Notes: generated by a model not told the origin, from the sequence alone. A DNA stretch of 64,000 nt from Emiliania huxleyi CCMP1516 (GCF_000372725.1 NW_005200264.1:1-64000), one strand, 5' to 3'. Numbered from the stretch's first letter, positions 47,001-57,130 are shown. Numbers and translations: made by a program.

Positions 47001-48461
47001 TCAAACCACGTCTCTAAGGCTCTCAAGTTGGGGCAACTGGCCATTGCCGAAGCAAGGTGGCCCCCGAAAGCCACGGTAGTATCGCTTGGCCTGCTCGGCG
47101 GTGATGCACTCGAGGCCCGGCTGGATGTACCTCGTCTGGTACTCCGTGGCGCCCAGCGCGAGCAACCGCGCGTGCAGCTGCGCATATAGCGCTGGCATTG
47201 CCCGCTGCAGGTTCTTGTGCTCACTTGGATCAGCCTGGATGTCGTAAAGGCAGCCGTCGCAGCACGAGAAGGTGCCGCACGCCGTCAGGTTGCGCTTCGG
47301 ATCCGCCGGTCCAGAGGTATTCGGGTGGATGGGCCCCGTCCAGAACCCTGAGCCGCCTTGGTGACCAGTGACCACCTTGTACCGGCCTTGGATCAGTGCT
47401 GCGTTGCAGCCCGAGGGCGCAGAGGTGGTGCACGAGTCGGTGTACGCCAAGACCATCTCCTGCCGTATGCCGTCCTGCCATGTCGCGTTGGGAATGAGAA
47501 GCGTTGGCCACTGATCAATCGCGTCGATTGGAGGGAGGCCTTCGTGCGGGTCGTCAGCGACGACCCCCGCCAGTCCACACAGCGTTGCGTACCAATCCAC
47601 CGCATGGATATACGCGTGGTTCACGGTGCCTCTGAGGGCTGCCGGGACGAAACCGCCGCTGATGAAAGCGGCGACGCGCACGCCGCCTTCAAAGTCGTCC
47701 GTCTTGCCACCCTTGAGGGGATAGTTGTTACCAGAGAATCCACTGGTGACGATTGGCCCGCCATTGTCGGCGAAAAAGACGATAAGAGTCGTCTCGAGCA
47801 TGCCCACCTCGTGCAGCGCACGAGAGACATTCCCTACCCCTTCGTCGAGTGCAGTAACCATCCCGTGATAGAGCTGCCGCTTCTTGTCCGCGCAGAGAGG
47901 GTCGAAGTACAGTGGCGGCACCTGCAACGGCGAGTGAACGAGATGCCACGCAAGATACATAAATAGTGGCGCTCTCACCTTCCCCTTCTTGTGCGCATGG
48001 ATGACGCGCTCCGCCTCGCCCGCGTACAGGAAGCCACTGAACGTGCCATTTTCACCGAAGGCTGGCTTGTCATCACGCCAGAGATCCACCAGCTCGCCGA
48101 CTGGATCCTCGCCCGAGATCTGAGTGAAATGGTCTTCGCCGCCACCCAAAAATCCAAAGTGCATGTCGAAACCGCGACGGATGGGGAGGTGCGCGACGCT
48201 GCGAGTACCCAGGTGGCTCTTCCCAATCATCGACGTGGTATATCCTGCCGCCTTGAGCTTGGCGGGAAGCAGCGTCATGCGCAGGTCAACGCCAGCGCTG
48301 CTGTTCAGATCGTTTGGATTCCGTTGGTTCACGTGGTACGGAAGTCGGCCGCTCAATGTTGACGCTCGAGTTGGCGCGCACAAGTGATAGACGTAGTGGC
48401 GCTCTAAGATGACGCCGGTGGCGGCGAGGCTGTCAATGTTAAGGGCGGCTCCTGGCCGCAT
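47001..48461 (-). CDS. Arylsulfatase-like sulfatase lacking the N-terminal metal-binding segment
   Basis: A 486-residue single-exon sulfatase of the arylsulfatase B type. The formylglycine site reads CAPTRASTLSGRLPYH (C-x-P-T-R; the canonical motif has S, T is less common). Further landmarks are MIGKSHLGTRS, 'FGFLGGGEDHFT', 'YLAWHLVHSPLQVPPLYF', 'IVFFADNGGPIVTSGFSG' and 'CCDGCLYDIQADPSEHKNL'. The usual opening with two metal-binding aspartates (x-D-D-L-G) should stand about 35 residues before the cysteine, but the protein starts at MRPGAALNIDSLAATG and no DDLG exon is visible between it and the divergent methyltransferase gene. So it is 5'-truncated or has an unrecognised first exon. Several N-glycosylation sequons suggest secretion. 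Confidence 0.7.
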   Translation of the reverse strand: MRPGAALNIDSLAATGVILERHYVYHLCAPTRASTLSGRLPYHVNQRNPNDLNSSAGVDLRMTLLPAKLKAAGYTTSMIGKSHLGTRSVAHLPIRRGFDMHFGFLGGGEDHFTQISGEDPVGELVDLWRDDKPAFGENGTFSGFLYAGEAERVIHAHKKGKVRAPLFMYLAWHLVHSPLQVPPLYFDPLCADKKRQLYHGMVTALDEGVGNVSRALHEVGMLETTLIVFFADNGGPIVTSGFSGNNYPLKGGKTDDFEGGVRVAAFISGGFVPAALRGTVNHAYIHAVDWYATLCGLAGVVADDPHEGLPPIDAIDQWPTLLIPNATWQDGIRQEMVLAYTDSCTTSAPSGCNAALIQGRYKVVTGHQGGSGFWTGPIHPNTSGPADPKRNLTACGTFSCCDGCLYDIQADPSEHKNLQRAMPALYAQLHARLLALGATEYQTRYIQPGLECITAEQAKRYYRGFRGPPCFGNGQLPQLESLRDVV

Positions 48462-48768
48462 ACTCGTACCTCCTTGAAACGAGGCCCGTTCCGTGCACTC
48501 CTACCCTGCGCGCACATTCACCGCACACAACGCTACCCGCGTTCGTGATCGCCAGCGCCTCCCCAGCCCGATTTAAAACCACGCCTGTCATTGCGACTGT
48601 CGTGGTGCCGGCCGCCGCCACGCTTTCGCCTTGCGCCTCGAGCATTGCCATATCTCTGCGTTCACCAACTCGGCTTCGCTCTGCCAGACTGCGCCACATC
48701 TCTCTCAGCCACGTCTCCCCAACTCTAAGCCACACCACGCCTTCCCCGCAGGACATCGACGCATCGCG

Positions 48769-49860
48769 ATGCTCAGGCCAACCGTCTCGCGCTTGAGCTC
48801 TGTGGGCTCCTCTGATGGGTTGATCAAGAACGACGGCGCGGCGAAACGGCCTCTCTGGCTTCTGATCTCACTCGTTATCAACGCGTTTTTGGCTCTTACG
48901 GTGGTCGCGATGGGCCTTGGCAAGGCTCACGTCCTGCCTCTGCCGCTCACAAGACTCCGTGCAAACGCCAACCCGCATTCGACGTCACCGCCACCGCCAC
49001 CACCACCGTCGCCACCACCGCCGCCGCCGCCAATTCCGCCGCCGCTACCGCCGCCGCCGCCGCCGTTGGGCAAGCTTGCGACTTTGTGGCTCAATTACAA
49101 CGAGTCACACTTGGCCGACAGGTGGCTCGAGTATGCGGACCACTATGAACGTCACCTCCCGCCCCCGAGAAGTGATGGCGAGCCCTTGCGCATGCTCGAG
49201 ATGGGCGTGCAGAGTGGCGGCTCGGCGCGGCTTTGGAAGCAGTGGTACGGCTCACAGCTGACTTACGTGGGTGTGGATATCGACGCTCGGTGCAAGCGCT
49301 CGGAGGTGCCAGCCGAGCGCATTTTCATCGAGATTGGTTCGCAGCTCGACCCAGCCTTCCTGCGCTCGGTTTGCGCCAAGCACGGCCCCTTTGATGTCGT
49401 CATCGACGACGGTGGCCACACCGCCGACATGATGCGAGTCTCGCTGAGCACGATTCTCCCGGATCGCACGTGCGTCAAGGACGGGGCGACGTATGTGGTC
49501 GAGGATCTCGATGTCATGGCCAGGTGCGACCGCGGCTACTGCGAGAAGCCAAGGGACGTGTACGACCTCGTCGGTCGCTCCTTCTACGGGATGCACCGTG
49601 AACACCACGCGCCGCGTCACGACCACGCCCACCACGCCCGCCACCCCGCCAAGCTGCAAGACCCGACCGTTGAGGAGCCGCCTCCATGGGCAAAGCACAT
49701 CCGCGCGATGACCCTGTACCAATCAATGGCGTTCTTCGAGCGTGGCAGGACACCTGGCCTCACGCGCGTCACGCGAGGCAGCGATCGCTTCCCGAATATC
49801 GAGCGAGAGCTCAACAAGCAGGGAACGTATCGTAACGATTTCAGCGCGGGCGTATCGTAA
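48769..49860 (+). CDS. Type II membrane-anchored SAM-dependent methyltransferase
   Basis: A 363-residue protein with a cytosolic N terminus, one TM helix (WLLISLVINAFLALTVVAMG) at about residues 26-46, a proline-only stem (SPPPPPPPSPPPPPPP...) and a class I methyltransferase domain. The SAM-binding glycine loop is LRMLEMGVQSGGSARLW, the acidic second-strand residue is in YVGVDID, and FDVVIDDGGHTADMMRVSL is the fourth strand typical of macrocin-O-methyltransferase/cephalosporin-hydroxylase relatives (Methyltransf_24 group). The topology points to the Golgi lumen, with a sugar or other small-molecule acceptor; this is inference. A histidine-rich insert (REHHAPRHDHAHHARH) lies near residue 290. 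The Met at 48769 is the first in frame before the anchor. Confidence 0.7.
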   Translation: MLRPTVSRLSSVGSSDGLIKNDGAAKRPLWLLISLVINAFLALTVVAMGLGKAHVLPLPLTRLRANANPHSTSPPPPPPPSPPPPPPPIPPPLPPPPPPLGKLATLWLNYNESHLADRWLEYADHYERHLPPPRSDGEPLRMLEMGVQSGGSARLWKQWYGSQLTYVGVDIDARCKRSEVPAERIFIEIGSQLDPAFLRSVCAKHGPFDVVIDDGGHTADMMRVSLSTILPDRTCVKDGATYVVEDLDVMARCDRGYCEKPRDVYDLVGRSFYGMHREHHAPRHDHAHHARHPAKLQDPTVEEPPPWAKHIRAMTLYQSMAFFERGRTPGLTRVTRGSDRFPNIERELNKQGTYRNDFSAGVS

Positions 49861-50339
49861 CGATCAGCGCGGAGCTTGGGCGTGGGCAGCGTGAGTTTTT
49901 CTCTCGTGTGTGTGAAATTTATGTGTGAAATTTAATAAAAGTGCGTGTCGTGTTCATGTCTGGTGTTCATTATAGCTCCGAGTAGAGGGGGCGGTCTGCT
50001 GCTGCTAGGGGAAACCCGGAGCGCGGAGCCAACCCTCGGAGACCCGGTGTTTACTTTACGCGGCCCTTTCCCTGCGAACGCGCACCCCCGGGGCTAGGGC
50101 TCTCTAGCCCGTAACCCGATACCGATCATCCGGCCCGCTGGGTGCGCTTCTGAGCTCCCCGGCCCTGGATGTGAGGTTACCGACTGCACTCCAAGTGCTC
50201 CAAGGGAAAGTAATGGCGAACTGGGCACGCACGCGAGCTTTGCTTCTCACCGTCGAGAGGGCCGCACATCTTCGGCGGAGGTGGCGGCGGAGGCTGGGGG
50301 GCTGGGCTGATGGCGCCGCTCTCCCTCTCTCTCTCATGC
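49861..50339. other. Spacer without gene
   Basis: TAATAAAA-like words at about 49930 may be the methyltransferase polyadenylation region. CTCCAAGTGCTCCAAGG at about 50190 is the short word found at repeat edges elsewhere. Confidence 0.35.
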
Positions 50340-50476
50340 ACTTGAGCACTTGAGCACTGGATAGGGTCGATTCCGCATGGTACGGGACCCCTCGATCGTC
50401 TCGCCCTCCCTCACTGGTGTGTTCATTGGGGGGGGCATAACAAACACGGTACAGGATCGAGGTGCACGCTGCCAGC
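50340..50476 (+). repeat. Dispersed repeat R-B, copy 3
   Basis: Begins CACTTGAGCACTTGAGCACT, contains GGGTCGATTCCGCATGGTAC and ends AGGATCGAGGTGCACGCTGC; nearly identical to 23708-23833. Confidence 0.85.
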
Positions 50477-50691
50477 TCTCATGCCGCCACAAGCAAAAAG
50501 CGCTGGTATCCGCCTCCCATCCCATCCTTCGGTTCGTTGTCGGTGGTTCTCTCCTGTCTTCTATCGCAGCGCACTCGCCATCTATGAGCCTAGCGCAGCG
50601 CGAACTCGCCGTCTGAGCCTAGCGCAGCGCCTCGGTCGGACATCACCAATTTGGCTCGCCAACAAACCCTCCGCGCCCTCACATTAATCTA

Positions 50692-50757
50692 CGCCTGCGT
50701 GGATCGCGTCACACCAATCCTCGCTACCCAACACGGCCAAAGGATATCCACCTCGTG
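50692..50757 (-). repeat. Dispersed repeat R-E, partial reversed copy
   Basis: Reverse complement of GAGGTGGATATCC ... TTGGGTAGCGAGGATTGGTG, as at 46185-46245. Confidence 0.75.
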
Positions 50758-50783
50758 AATCACTTGGAGCACTTGGAGCACTC

Positions 50784-50905
50784 GTAGGTAGGTAGGTAGA
50801 AAGGTGAAGAACAGCCAGGCTCGGACTGGACACCAACGCGGTATGGGTGGACGCTGGACAGATGATGACGGCACGCACGAGCGACACACAGACACAAACA
50901 CCTCG
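50784..50905 (+). repeat. Dispersed repeat R-A, copy 3
   Basis: TAGGTAGGTAGGTAGAAAGG to CGACACACAGACACAAACAC; lies just upstream of the HrpB gene. Confidence 0.85.
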
Positions 50906-50955
50906 TGGAGTCATCAACCTCACATCCGATCGGGCCAATCATTTTTCTTCTCGGA

Positions 50956-53900
50956 ATGGCGGCGCTGTGCCTGCCGCTCCTCGCGCCGCTCACATCCTCA
51001 TGCCTACCCCAGACGGCACGTCTTCTGACAACACGCCACTCTCCACCGCCCACACCTCGCATGCGCGCACATGATTTTGCCTCCGGCCTGCCCATTGCAT
51101 CACTGTTGCCTGACGTGGTCACGTCTCTGCGCTCGGAGCCCAACCTGGTGCTCGAGGCGCCGCCGGGCGCCGGAAAGTCCACCGCCGTGCCGCTGGCTCT
51201 CCTCCGTGACGGTGACTTTGCAGACGGCATCATCATGGTGCTCGAGCCGCGGCGCGTCGCCGCTCGGGCAGCCGCAGCGCGGATGGCATCGCTGCTCGGC
51301 CAGCCGCTCGGCGGCGAGGTGGGGTACCGGGTGCGGCATGAATCAAAGACGAGCCGCGAGACGCGGGTGCTCGTGGTGACCGAGGGCGTCCTCGTCAACA
51401 AGCTGCAGGCCGACCCGACTCTCGAAGGTGTCGCTTGCGTCATCTTTGATGAGTTCCACGAGCGGTCCGTCGACGCGGACCTCGCTCTGGCCCTCTGCCG
51501 CGAGGCGCAGGCGGAGCTGCGGCCAGAGCTGCGGCTGGTCGTCATGTCGGCGACGCTGGGTGAGGCCCTCGGCCCGGCCGTCGCTGCCACACTCGGCGGC
51601 TGCCCGACCCTGACTTCGGACGGCCGCTGCTTCCCGGTCGAGCGGCGCCACCTCAGCGGATCCCGGCCGCTCGCGCTCGCGGCGGCGGGGCACCCTCGAG
51701 AGGTGGAGGAGGCGGTGGCGGAGGCGGTGCTGAGCGCTCTCGCCGAGTCCGCGCAAGGCGACCTGCTCGTCTTTTTGCCGGGAGAGCGGGAGATCCGAGG
51801 CGTCGAGTCGAGGCTGGCTGACGCGCTGCCCGCCGCGCGCCGCGCCGCCCTCCGCGTTTGCCCGCTGTTCGGCGCGATGCCGCTCGAGGAGCAGCGGGCG
51901 GCGGTGGCGCCCGACCCGGAGGGGCGGCGGCGAGTTGTCCTCTCCACCAACCTCGCCGAATCCTCCCTCACCATCGAGGGCGTTCGGCTCGTCATTGACT
52001 CGGGCTTGCGACGCGCCGCCGCCTACGACGCTGCCGTCGGCATGTCGGCGCTAGTCACGCGTCCCATCTCTGCTGCTGCGGCGGAGCAGCGCGCTGGTCG
52101 CGCGGGTCGAGTTGCGCCCGGCACCGCCTATCGTTTGTGGAGCGAGCAGGAGCATCTCCGCCTCGCGCCGCAGACGGAGCCCGAGATTGCCCAGGCGGAC
52201 CTTGCTCCGCTCCTGCTGCAGCTGGGTGCGTGGGGTGCCGGTGTGTCGGATGAGGCGGCGGCAGCGCTGCCGTGGGTGACGCCGCCGCCCGCAGCGTCGC
52301 TGGAGCGCGCACGCACGCTGCTCTCTGGGTTGGGGGCGCTTGGAGGCGGTGCTGCCGCCCTCACGCCGCACGGCACCGCCTTGGCGCGGCTGCCTGCCCA
52401 CCCGCGTCTTGCGCATGTGCTGCTGCGCGCCGCGGCCGCGGCTTCGGGCGATGCGGGCGGCGCGGCGTTGGAAGTTGCGAGTGCGGCGGTGGCGGTGGTG
52501 GAGGAGCGAGACGTGCTCGCGGGCGGCGCGCGGGCGCACGGGGCGGATTTGCGCTCGCGCGTCGCTTGCTTGCTCGAGGCGGAGCCGGGACCGCAGGCGG
52601 CAACCGGGGCGTGGCGGCGCGCAAAGCGGAACGCCCTCGATTTGGCGGCGCAGGCGGGTCGCGTTGGCCGCACGGTTGGTGTCGGGGGCGGCGGGGAGCA
52701 AGGCGGCAGCAGCGGATTGGCCGTGGCATTCGCGGCAGAGGCAGCACGGCGATCGACACCGACGCTGGAGGCACAGGTGGAGACCGTTGGCGCGCTCCTC
52801 TCCGGCGGCTACTTTGACCGCATCGCGCAGCGGCAGCCGGGCAAGGAGAACACCTTCTCGCTCAGCAACGGCCGTGGAGCTTCCTTTGCCGCCGCTGCCG
52901 AGCCGCTTGCTTCAGCAGAGTATCTCGTGTGCGTCTCGCTCGATGGCGGCGACAAGCGGTCTGCGCGAATACACTTGGCGGCGCCGCTCTCCCTCTCCGA
53001 ACTGCGGGCGGCGCTAGGCGGCAGCGCCATCCGATGGAGCGACGACATTTTTGTCGCGCCTTCCGACGGCTCTGTGCGGGCGCGGCGGGTCGAGCGATTG
53101 GGAGCGCTCATTCTCTCGCAGGAGCCGCTGCCCACGCCGCCGCCCGAGCTGGCGCGGCCGCTGCTGCTGAGCTTGCTACGGGAGCGTGGGCTGCGGCGCG
53201 CTCTCTTTGGCGGCGAGGGTGGCGTGACGCACCCGGCGCTCGAGCTTATTGCGCGCGTGCGGCTGCTACGAGCCCTAGACCCAGAGGGCGGGTGGCCAGT
53301 GTGGGACGAGGCGGGGCTGATGGCTGGCGCCGAGGACCATGCCGGCTGGCTAGTCCCCGCTCTCGCCACCGCCACAAGCCTCAAGCAGTTGGCCGCCGCC
53401 GATCTGCCGGTTTTGCTCGAGCAGTCTCTGCCGCATGCACTGCAGACGAGGTTGAGAATGGAGGCGCCAGCACGGCTCGAGGTGCCGTCTGGGGCTTTGG
53501 TGCAGCTAAACTATGTGCGCGACGGCGAGGACCCGCTCGCGCCGCGGGGTGAGGGTGGAGAGGGCAGCGGTCGTGGGGGCAGCGGTGGTGCGGCGACGCC
53601 GCCGGTGCTGGCGGCGAAGCTTCAGGAATTCTTTGGCGCTGTCGACACGCCAACCGTGGGGCCGCGGGGCGCGGCGCTGCCAGTGCTACTCCACTTGCTG
53701 ACGCCAGCTGGCCGCGCCGCCGCCATCACGGCGGATCTGCCCTCGTTTTGGGCGGGGCCGTATGCGCAGGTGCGCGCAGAGCTGCGAGATAAGTACAAGC
53801 GCCATCCGTGGCCCGACGACCCAGCGAACGCTGAGCCGACGCGGCTGAGTAATCGCGCGCTAGCCAAGCAGGCGGCGTCCGGCGGCGGCCGGGCATCGAC

Positions 53901-54039
53901 GGGGGAGAGCGGCGCGGGCAGCGGCGAAGGCGGTGCGAAGAGGAGGAAGCAGGGCGGTGGGAAAGCGAAAACTGCCCCGAAGCCAAAGAAGGCGGGCAAG
54001 CTGCCGGGTGGGAAGCGTGGGCCCTTCAAGAGGCGTTGA
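50956..54039 (+). CDS. hrpB: HrpB-type ATP-dependent RNA helicase (DEAH-like), intronless
   Basis: A 1028-residue superfamily 2 helicase. Motif I APPGAGKSTAVPLALL, motif Ia EPRRVAARAAA, motif II FDEFHERSVDADLAL (DEFH), motif III MSATLG, motif V STNLAESSLTIEGV and motif VI QRAGRAGRVAPG are all present and intact. The C-terminal block GPYAQVRAELRDKYKRHPWP is the signature end of bacterial HrpB proteins, and total length fits after adding an N-terminal extension (MAALCLPLLAPLTSSCLP, hydrophobic and serine-rich, possibly a plastid-type leader) and a basic Lys/Gly tail. Bacterial HrpB is an ATP-dependent helicase whose cellular role is poorly defined. No intron is needed, unlike the neighbouring genes, consistent with acquisition from a bacterium or plastid ancestor. 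Start chosen at the first Met after repeat R-A. Confidence 0.85.
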   Translation: MAALCLPLLAPLTSSCLPQTARLLTTRHSPPPTPRMRAHDFASGLPIASLLPDVVTSLRSEPNLVLEAPPGAGKSTAVPLALLRDGDFADGIIMVLEPRRVAARAAAARMASLLGQPLGGEVGYRVRHESKTSRETRVLVVTEGVLVNKLQADPTLEGVACVIFDEFHERSVDADLALALCREAQAELRPELRLVVMSATLGEALGPAVAATLGGCPTLTSDGRCFPVERRHLSGSRPLALAAAGHPREVEEAVAEAVLSALAESAQGDLLVFLPGEREIRGVESRLADALPAARRAALRVCPLFGAMPLEEQRAAVAPDPEGRRRVVLSTNLAESSLTIEGVRLVIDSGLRRAAAYDAAVGMSALVTRPISAAAAEQRAGRAGRVAPGTAYRLWSEQEHLRLAPQTEPEIAQADLAPLLLQLGAWGAGVSDEAAAALPWVTPPPAASLERARTLLSGLGALGGGAAALTPHGTALARLPAHPRLAHVLLRAAAAASGDAGGAALEVASAAVAVVEERDVLAGGARAHGADLRSRVACLLEAEPGPQAATGAWRRAKRNALDLAAQAGRVGRTVGVGGGGEQGGSSGLAVAFAAEAARRSTPTLEAQVETVGALLSGGYFDRIAQRQPGKENTFSLSNGRGASFAAAAEPLASAEYLVCVSLDGGDKRSARIHLAAPLSLSELRAALGGSAIRWSDDIFVAPSDGSVRARRVERLGALILSQEPLPTPPPELARPLLLSLLRERGLRRALFGGEGGVTHPALELIARVRLLRALDPEGGWPVWDEAGLMAGAEDHAGWLVPALATATSLKQLAAADLPVLLEQSLPHALQTRLRMEAPARLEVPSGALVQLNYVRDGEDPLAPRGEGGEGSGRGGSGGAATPPVLAAKLQEFFGAVDTPTVGPRGAALPVLLHLLTPAGRAAAITADLPSFWAGPYAQVRAELRDKYKRHPWPDDPANAEPTRLSNRALAKQAASGGGRASTGESGAGSGEGGAKRRKQGGGKAKTAPKPKKAGKLPGGKRGPFKRR

Positions 54040-54214
54040 TATATCGTACGTAGACAGGTAGACTACCCTCTGCCTCTGCTCTCGGCGCCCTCTATCTGTG
54101 TATGTAGAAAGGAGAGCGCAAAGGTCTAAAGCCGTATGGAGTCACACTCTACACTCTACACAATAGTCAAAACCTCTAGACTGAAGACTCTAGTCATCGC
54201 GGCCGCGCACGGCT

Positions 54215-54593
54215 TTACATCGTAAACACAGAATCACGGTACACGTTCCAAAAGAACTGCTTCATCTTTGCGGCTTGCTCATCAGATGGCAGGGCCCTGA
54301 ATCTACTCCCAAAGCGTCGAGTGGACGCACGCAACCGCCGATACTCCGCGTCTGGAACGGTCTCGATGTACCTAACGATGTCATCGACATTGTCTAGGAC
54401 GACACCTGAAACGTTGTGCTCGATCAGGCCGTCAAACATCCCGATCTCGTTGGTCTGCCGGTCGACAACGACTGGAACGCCGGCCGCGATGGACTCACTC
54501 ACGGCTTGGCAGTAGTACGTGCCGCCATGAACCTTGATGTGCAAGGTGAATTTACTCCTTGCGAAATGAGCAAATTTCTCTTGACCACCGTGG
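54215..54593 (-). pseudogene. Glycosyltransferase-like C-terminal fragment
   Basis: Reads FHGGQEKFAHFARSKFTLHI, 'KVHGGTYYCQAVSESIAAGV', 'PVVVDRQTNEIGMFDGLIEH' and 'VSGVVLDNVDDIVRYIE' to a stop at 54215. The E-S-I-A-A-G-V-P-V-V block followed by V-x-G-x-x-x-x-x-x-x-x-x-x-I resembles the donor-binding end of GT4-type glycosyltransferases (E-A-x-A-C-G-x-P-V-V). The N-terminal domain is missing: a stop and then repeat R-C occur immediately upstream. Probably a remnant, perhaps broken by the repeat. Confidence 0.45.
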
Positions 54594-54605
54594 AATCATC
54601 AAGGA

Positions 54606-54850
54606 CAAGGTTTTTTGGGCTCTGGCGAGCCGTCGAGTCTGAGGCTGGTTTACAACTCTAACACTCACACGTCATTTGTTTGCCTGGTTTTGCGGCCAAA
54701 TTCAGCAAAATTGGCAAAATACCCGGTACATCTATTTTGCGCGGGTACGCCTTGGGAAACCCTACCTGGGGAAATACCCGGTATTTTGCCGATTTCTCCG
54801 ATTTTTGTCAGATTTTGCCTCAGAAGTCGACAACAAAAACAGCTCAGAAG
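54606..54850 (+). repeat. Repeat R-C (MITE-related), degraded copy
   Basis: TTTTGGGCTCTGGCGAGCC, GAGTCTGAGGCTGGTTTAC, TTGGCAAAATACCCGGTA, GATTTTGCCTCAGAAG follow the same order as 32430-32600. Terminal inverted repeats are not preserved. Confidence 0.7.
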
Positions 54851-55118
54851 TCGTGGTAAATCTTACCTCCGTTTGATTGTTTTGGCCGTAGAGTGTTTGG
54901 TTGTTTTGGTGGGCTATACCAGTAAATAAATAAATGGCGCACTGGAACATCTTAGCTTGTGAAACCTAACAGGTCGGTTTGCCGCCCGGCAAGTTGTGAC
55001 ATAGTCAGATAATGCATTTTGTTTTTCTGTGTGCACACACACACGCGCACACCACAATCTTGAGTTGGCAGTCCCCGGGACGAATTCTTCAATTCGTGCG
55101 TTGTTGGCAGTCGTTAGC

Positions 55119-56838
55119 ATGCTCCATTGGTTGTCTCCACTTCTCACGACGATCCCCGTCCGCGCGGAGCAAACGGGCCCCAAGCACGTCATCATGACGG
55201 TGATCGACGATCTTGGTTACGACGACCTCGGCTTTCGCAACGAGGGCCAGATTCTCACGCCTCATTTCAACCGGCTCCACTCGCAGGGCATCGATCTCTC
55301 CTCGTACTACGTCCAGCCCTCCTGCAGCCCGACGCGGGCTGCCATACTGACGGGGCGCAAGCCGCTGCACACGGGCATCAACTTTTGGCTGCCAAACATC
55401 GCCGCCGGTCTGTCGCTGAACGAGGTGACGCTGGCGCAGGTGCTCAACCGACGCAACTTCACCTCGCACGCCGTGGGGAAGTGGCATCTTGGGTTCCATA
55501 AGACACCGTACACACCAACCTTCCGCGGATTCAGCAGCTTCTATGGGTACTATGAGGGCTCCGAGGACTACTACACGCACGTGACCAACGGCGGATTCGA
55601 CTTTCACGACGAGCGGGCTCCTTTCTGCGGTCCTGGCTGCACGCAGCGGCCGTGGCACCTGCAGGGACAGTATTCCACCAACCTGTTCACCGCGCGCGCA
55701 GTAGAGATCATCTCGCAGCACAACCTGAGCAGCAGGCTCTTCCTTTACCTCGCCTACCAAGGAGTCCACGCGCCGCGGCAGGCGCCCGCAGCGTACGTCG
55801 AGCCATACAAGAAGGGCATCGCCGACCCCGTCCGCCGGACGTTTGCGGGGATGATCTCGGCTCTGGATGAGGGAATTGGCAACGTCACCGCGGCGCTGGC
55901 TGCGCGAGGTATGTTCGCCGACACGCTCATCGTCGTGACGACAGACAACGGCGGCCCCACCACCGAGTGCTCGACCACGGGACAATCCAACTGGCCGTTC
56001 CGCGGCTCCAAGTGCTCCATTTATGAGGGCGGCACCCGGGGCACTGCCTTCCTCCACTGGCAGGGTCTGCCGCGGCGGGGCGTGACATTCACTGGCCTCG
56101 CGCACGCTGCCGATTGGCTGCCCACAATCGTGAGCGCCGTTGGGTCGCGACTCTGGCCCAACGAGACGCTCTCGCTCGACGGCCTCGACTTGTGGGACGC
56201 TCTTCTGTCCAACGGCGCCCTCGAACCTCAACCCCACGTTCAGCTCCCTCGCCCTCTATCTTACCTTCCCACACCTCCACCCACCTTTCGCCCCACCTTT
56301 CGCCCCGCCTTTCGCCCAACCCACTCTGCGCGCCCACTCTGCACGATATGAGTAACCTAGCGAGAGCGCCACGCCGCCGCCGCGGCGCAGGTACGTCGCC
56401 CCGCAAGTCGGTCTACTACGGGATCTCCCAGAAGCACGACGGGCCGGCAGTGCGCGACGTGCAAGGCTACAAGCTGATACTGAGCTCGTCGGGCGGTGGG
56501 CAGGGCCAGTGGTCGCCGCAGCAGCTGCCCCACGTCGCGTCGTCGTGTCGGATCAACGCGACTTACGACAAGCTGTCCTTGCTCGAGGGTCTGTCACCCC
56601 TGTTCAGACGTAAAGCTGCATGTGACGTCCTGCTGTACCACCTCCCGACTGACGATGGAGAGCGGCATGCGCTTGACGTGGGGAAGCACGAGGCAATCGT
56701 GGCGCGGCTGCGGGCGCTCGCCGTTCAGTATGAGGCGACCAAGGTGCCGCAGCTTACCGGCGACCCTGCGTGCCCCGCGTTCGCGCCCCTAGCCTCAACG
56801 GAAGGCAGGTGGATCGGGCCATGGTGCGATGGAGTGTG
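55119..56838 (+). CDS. Secreted arylsulfatase (formylglycine-dependent)
   Basis: Arylsulfatase B-like, two exons (55119 to about 56225; about 56395-56838). Signal peptide MLHWLSPLLTTIPVRA, then the metal-binding aspartates in MTVIDDLGYDDLGF and the formylglycine motif PSCSPTRAAILTGRKPLH (canonical C-S-P-T-R). Further landmarks are AVGKWHLGFHKTPYTPTFRG, 'LFLYLAYQGVHAPRQAP', 'IVVTTDNGGPTTECSTTG' and 'IYEGGTRGTAFLHWQG'. Exon 2 opens after GCGCAG with TSPRKSVYYGISQKHDGPAV, corresponding to the S-P-R-x-E-x-L-x-x-x block. All key residues are present, unlike the sulfatase at 47-48 kb. It likely removes sulfate esters from sulfated polysaccharides outside the cell or in a lysosome-like compartment. 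A repeat-like stretch of CACCTTTCGCCC fills the intron end of exon 1. Confidence 0.8.
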
Positions 56839-56924
56839 ATGTGTGGCTGGGGTAAACAGCGGCTGGAGTCTTGACTCCTGTCCTCCTTTCGAAAAAAGAC
56901 CCTCTTGTTGGCTCTGGGGGAGAG

Positions 56925-57130
56925 GGGAGTGCGGGGGGGGGCCGGAGGCACCGCGCGCCGCGCGGGCCCCGGCTCTACTAGTCTCTACTAGCACCAACTT
57001 ACCGATTAAGCTAGGTTAATCAGAGGGCAGATTTAGAGAGATCTCGAGAGGAGTACATACAGATAGACCCTCCAATCATCAGAAAACTCCACCCTGATCG
57101 GTCGTACTTACCGCCGACAGATCACTTTGG
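56925..57130 (-). repeat. Dispersed repeat R-D, copy 2
   Basis: Reverse complement of about 3290-3505, including GAAAACTCCACCCTGATCGG and CAGAGGGCAGATTTAGAGAG. Confidence 0.8.

Noticed and set aside
18219-50476. R-B repeats as tRNA genes because of GGGTCGATTCC
   Set aside because: No cloverleaf, A box or anticodon arm could be folded around the B-box-like word.
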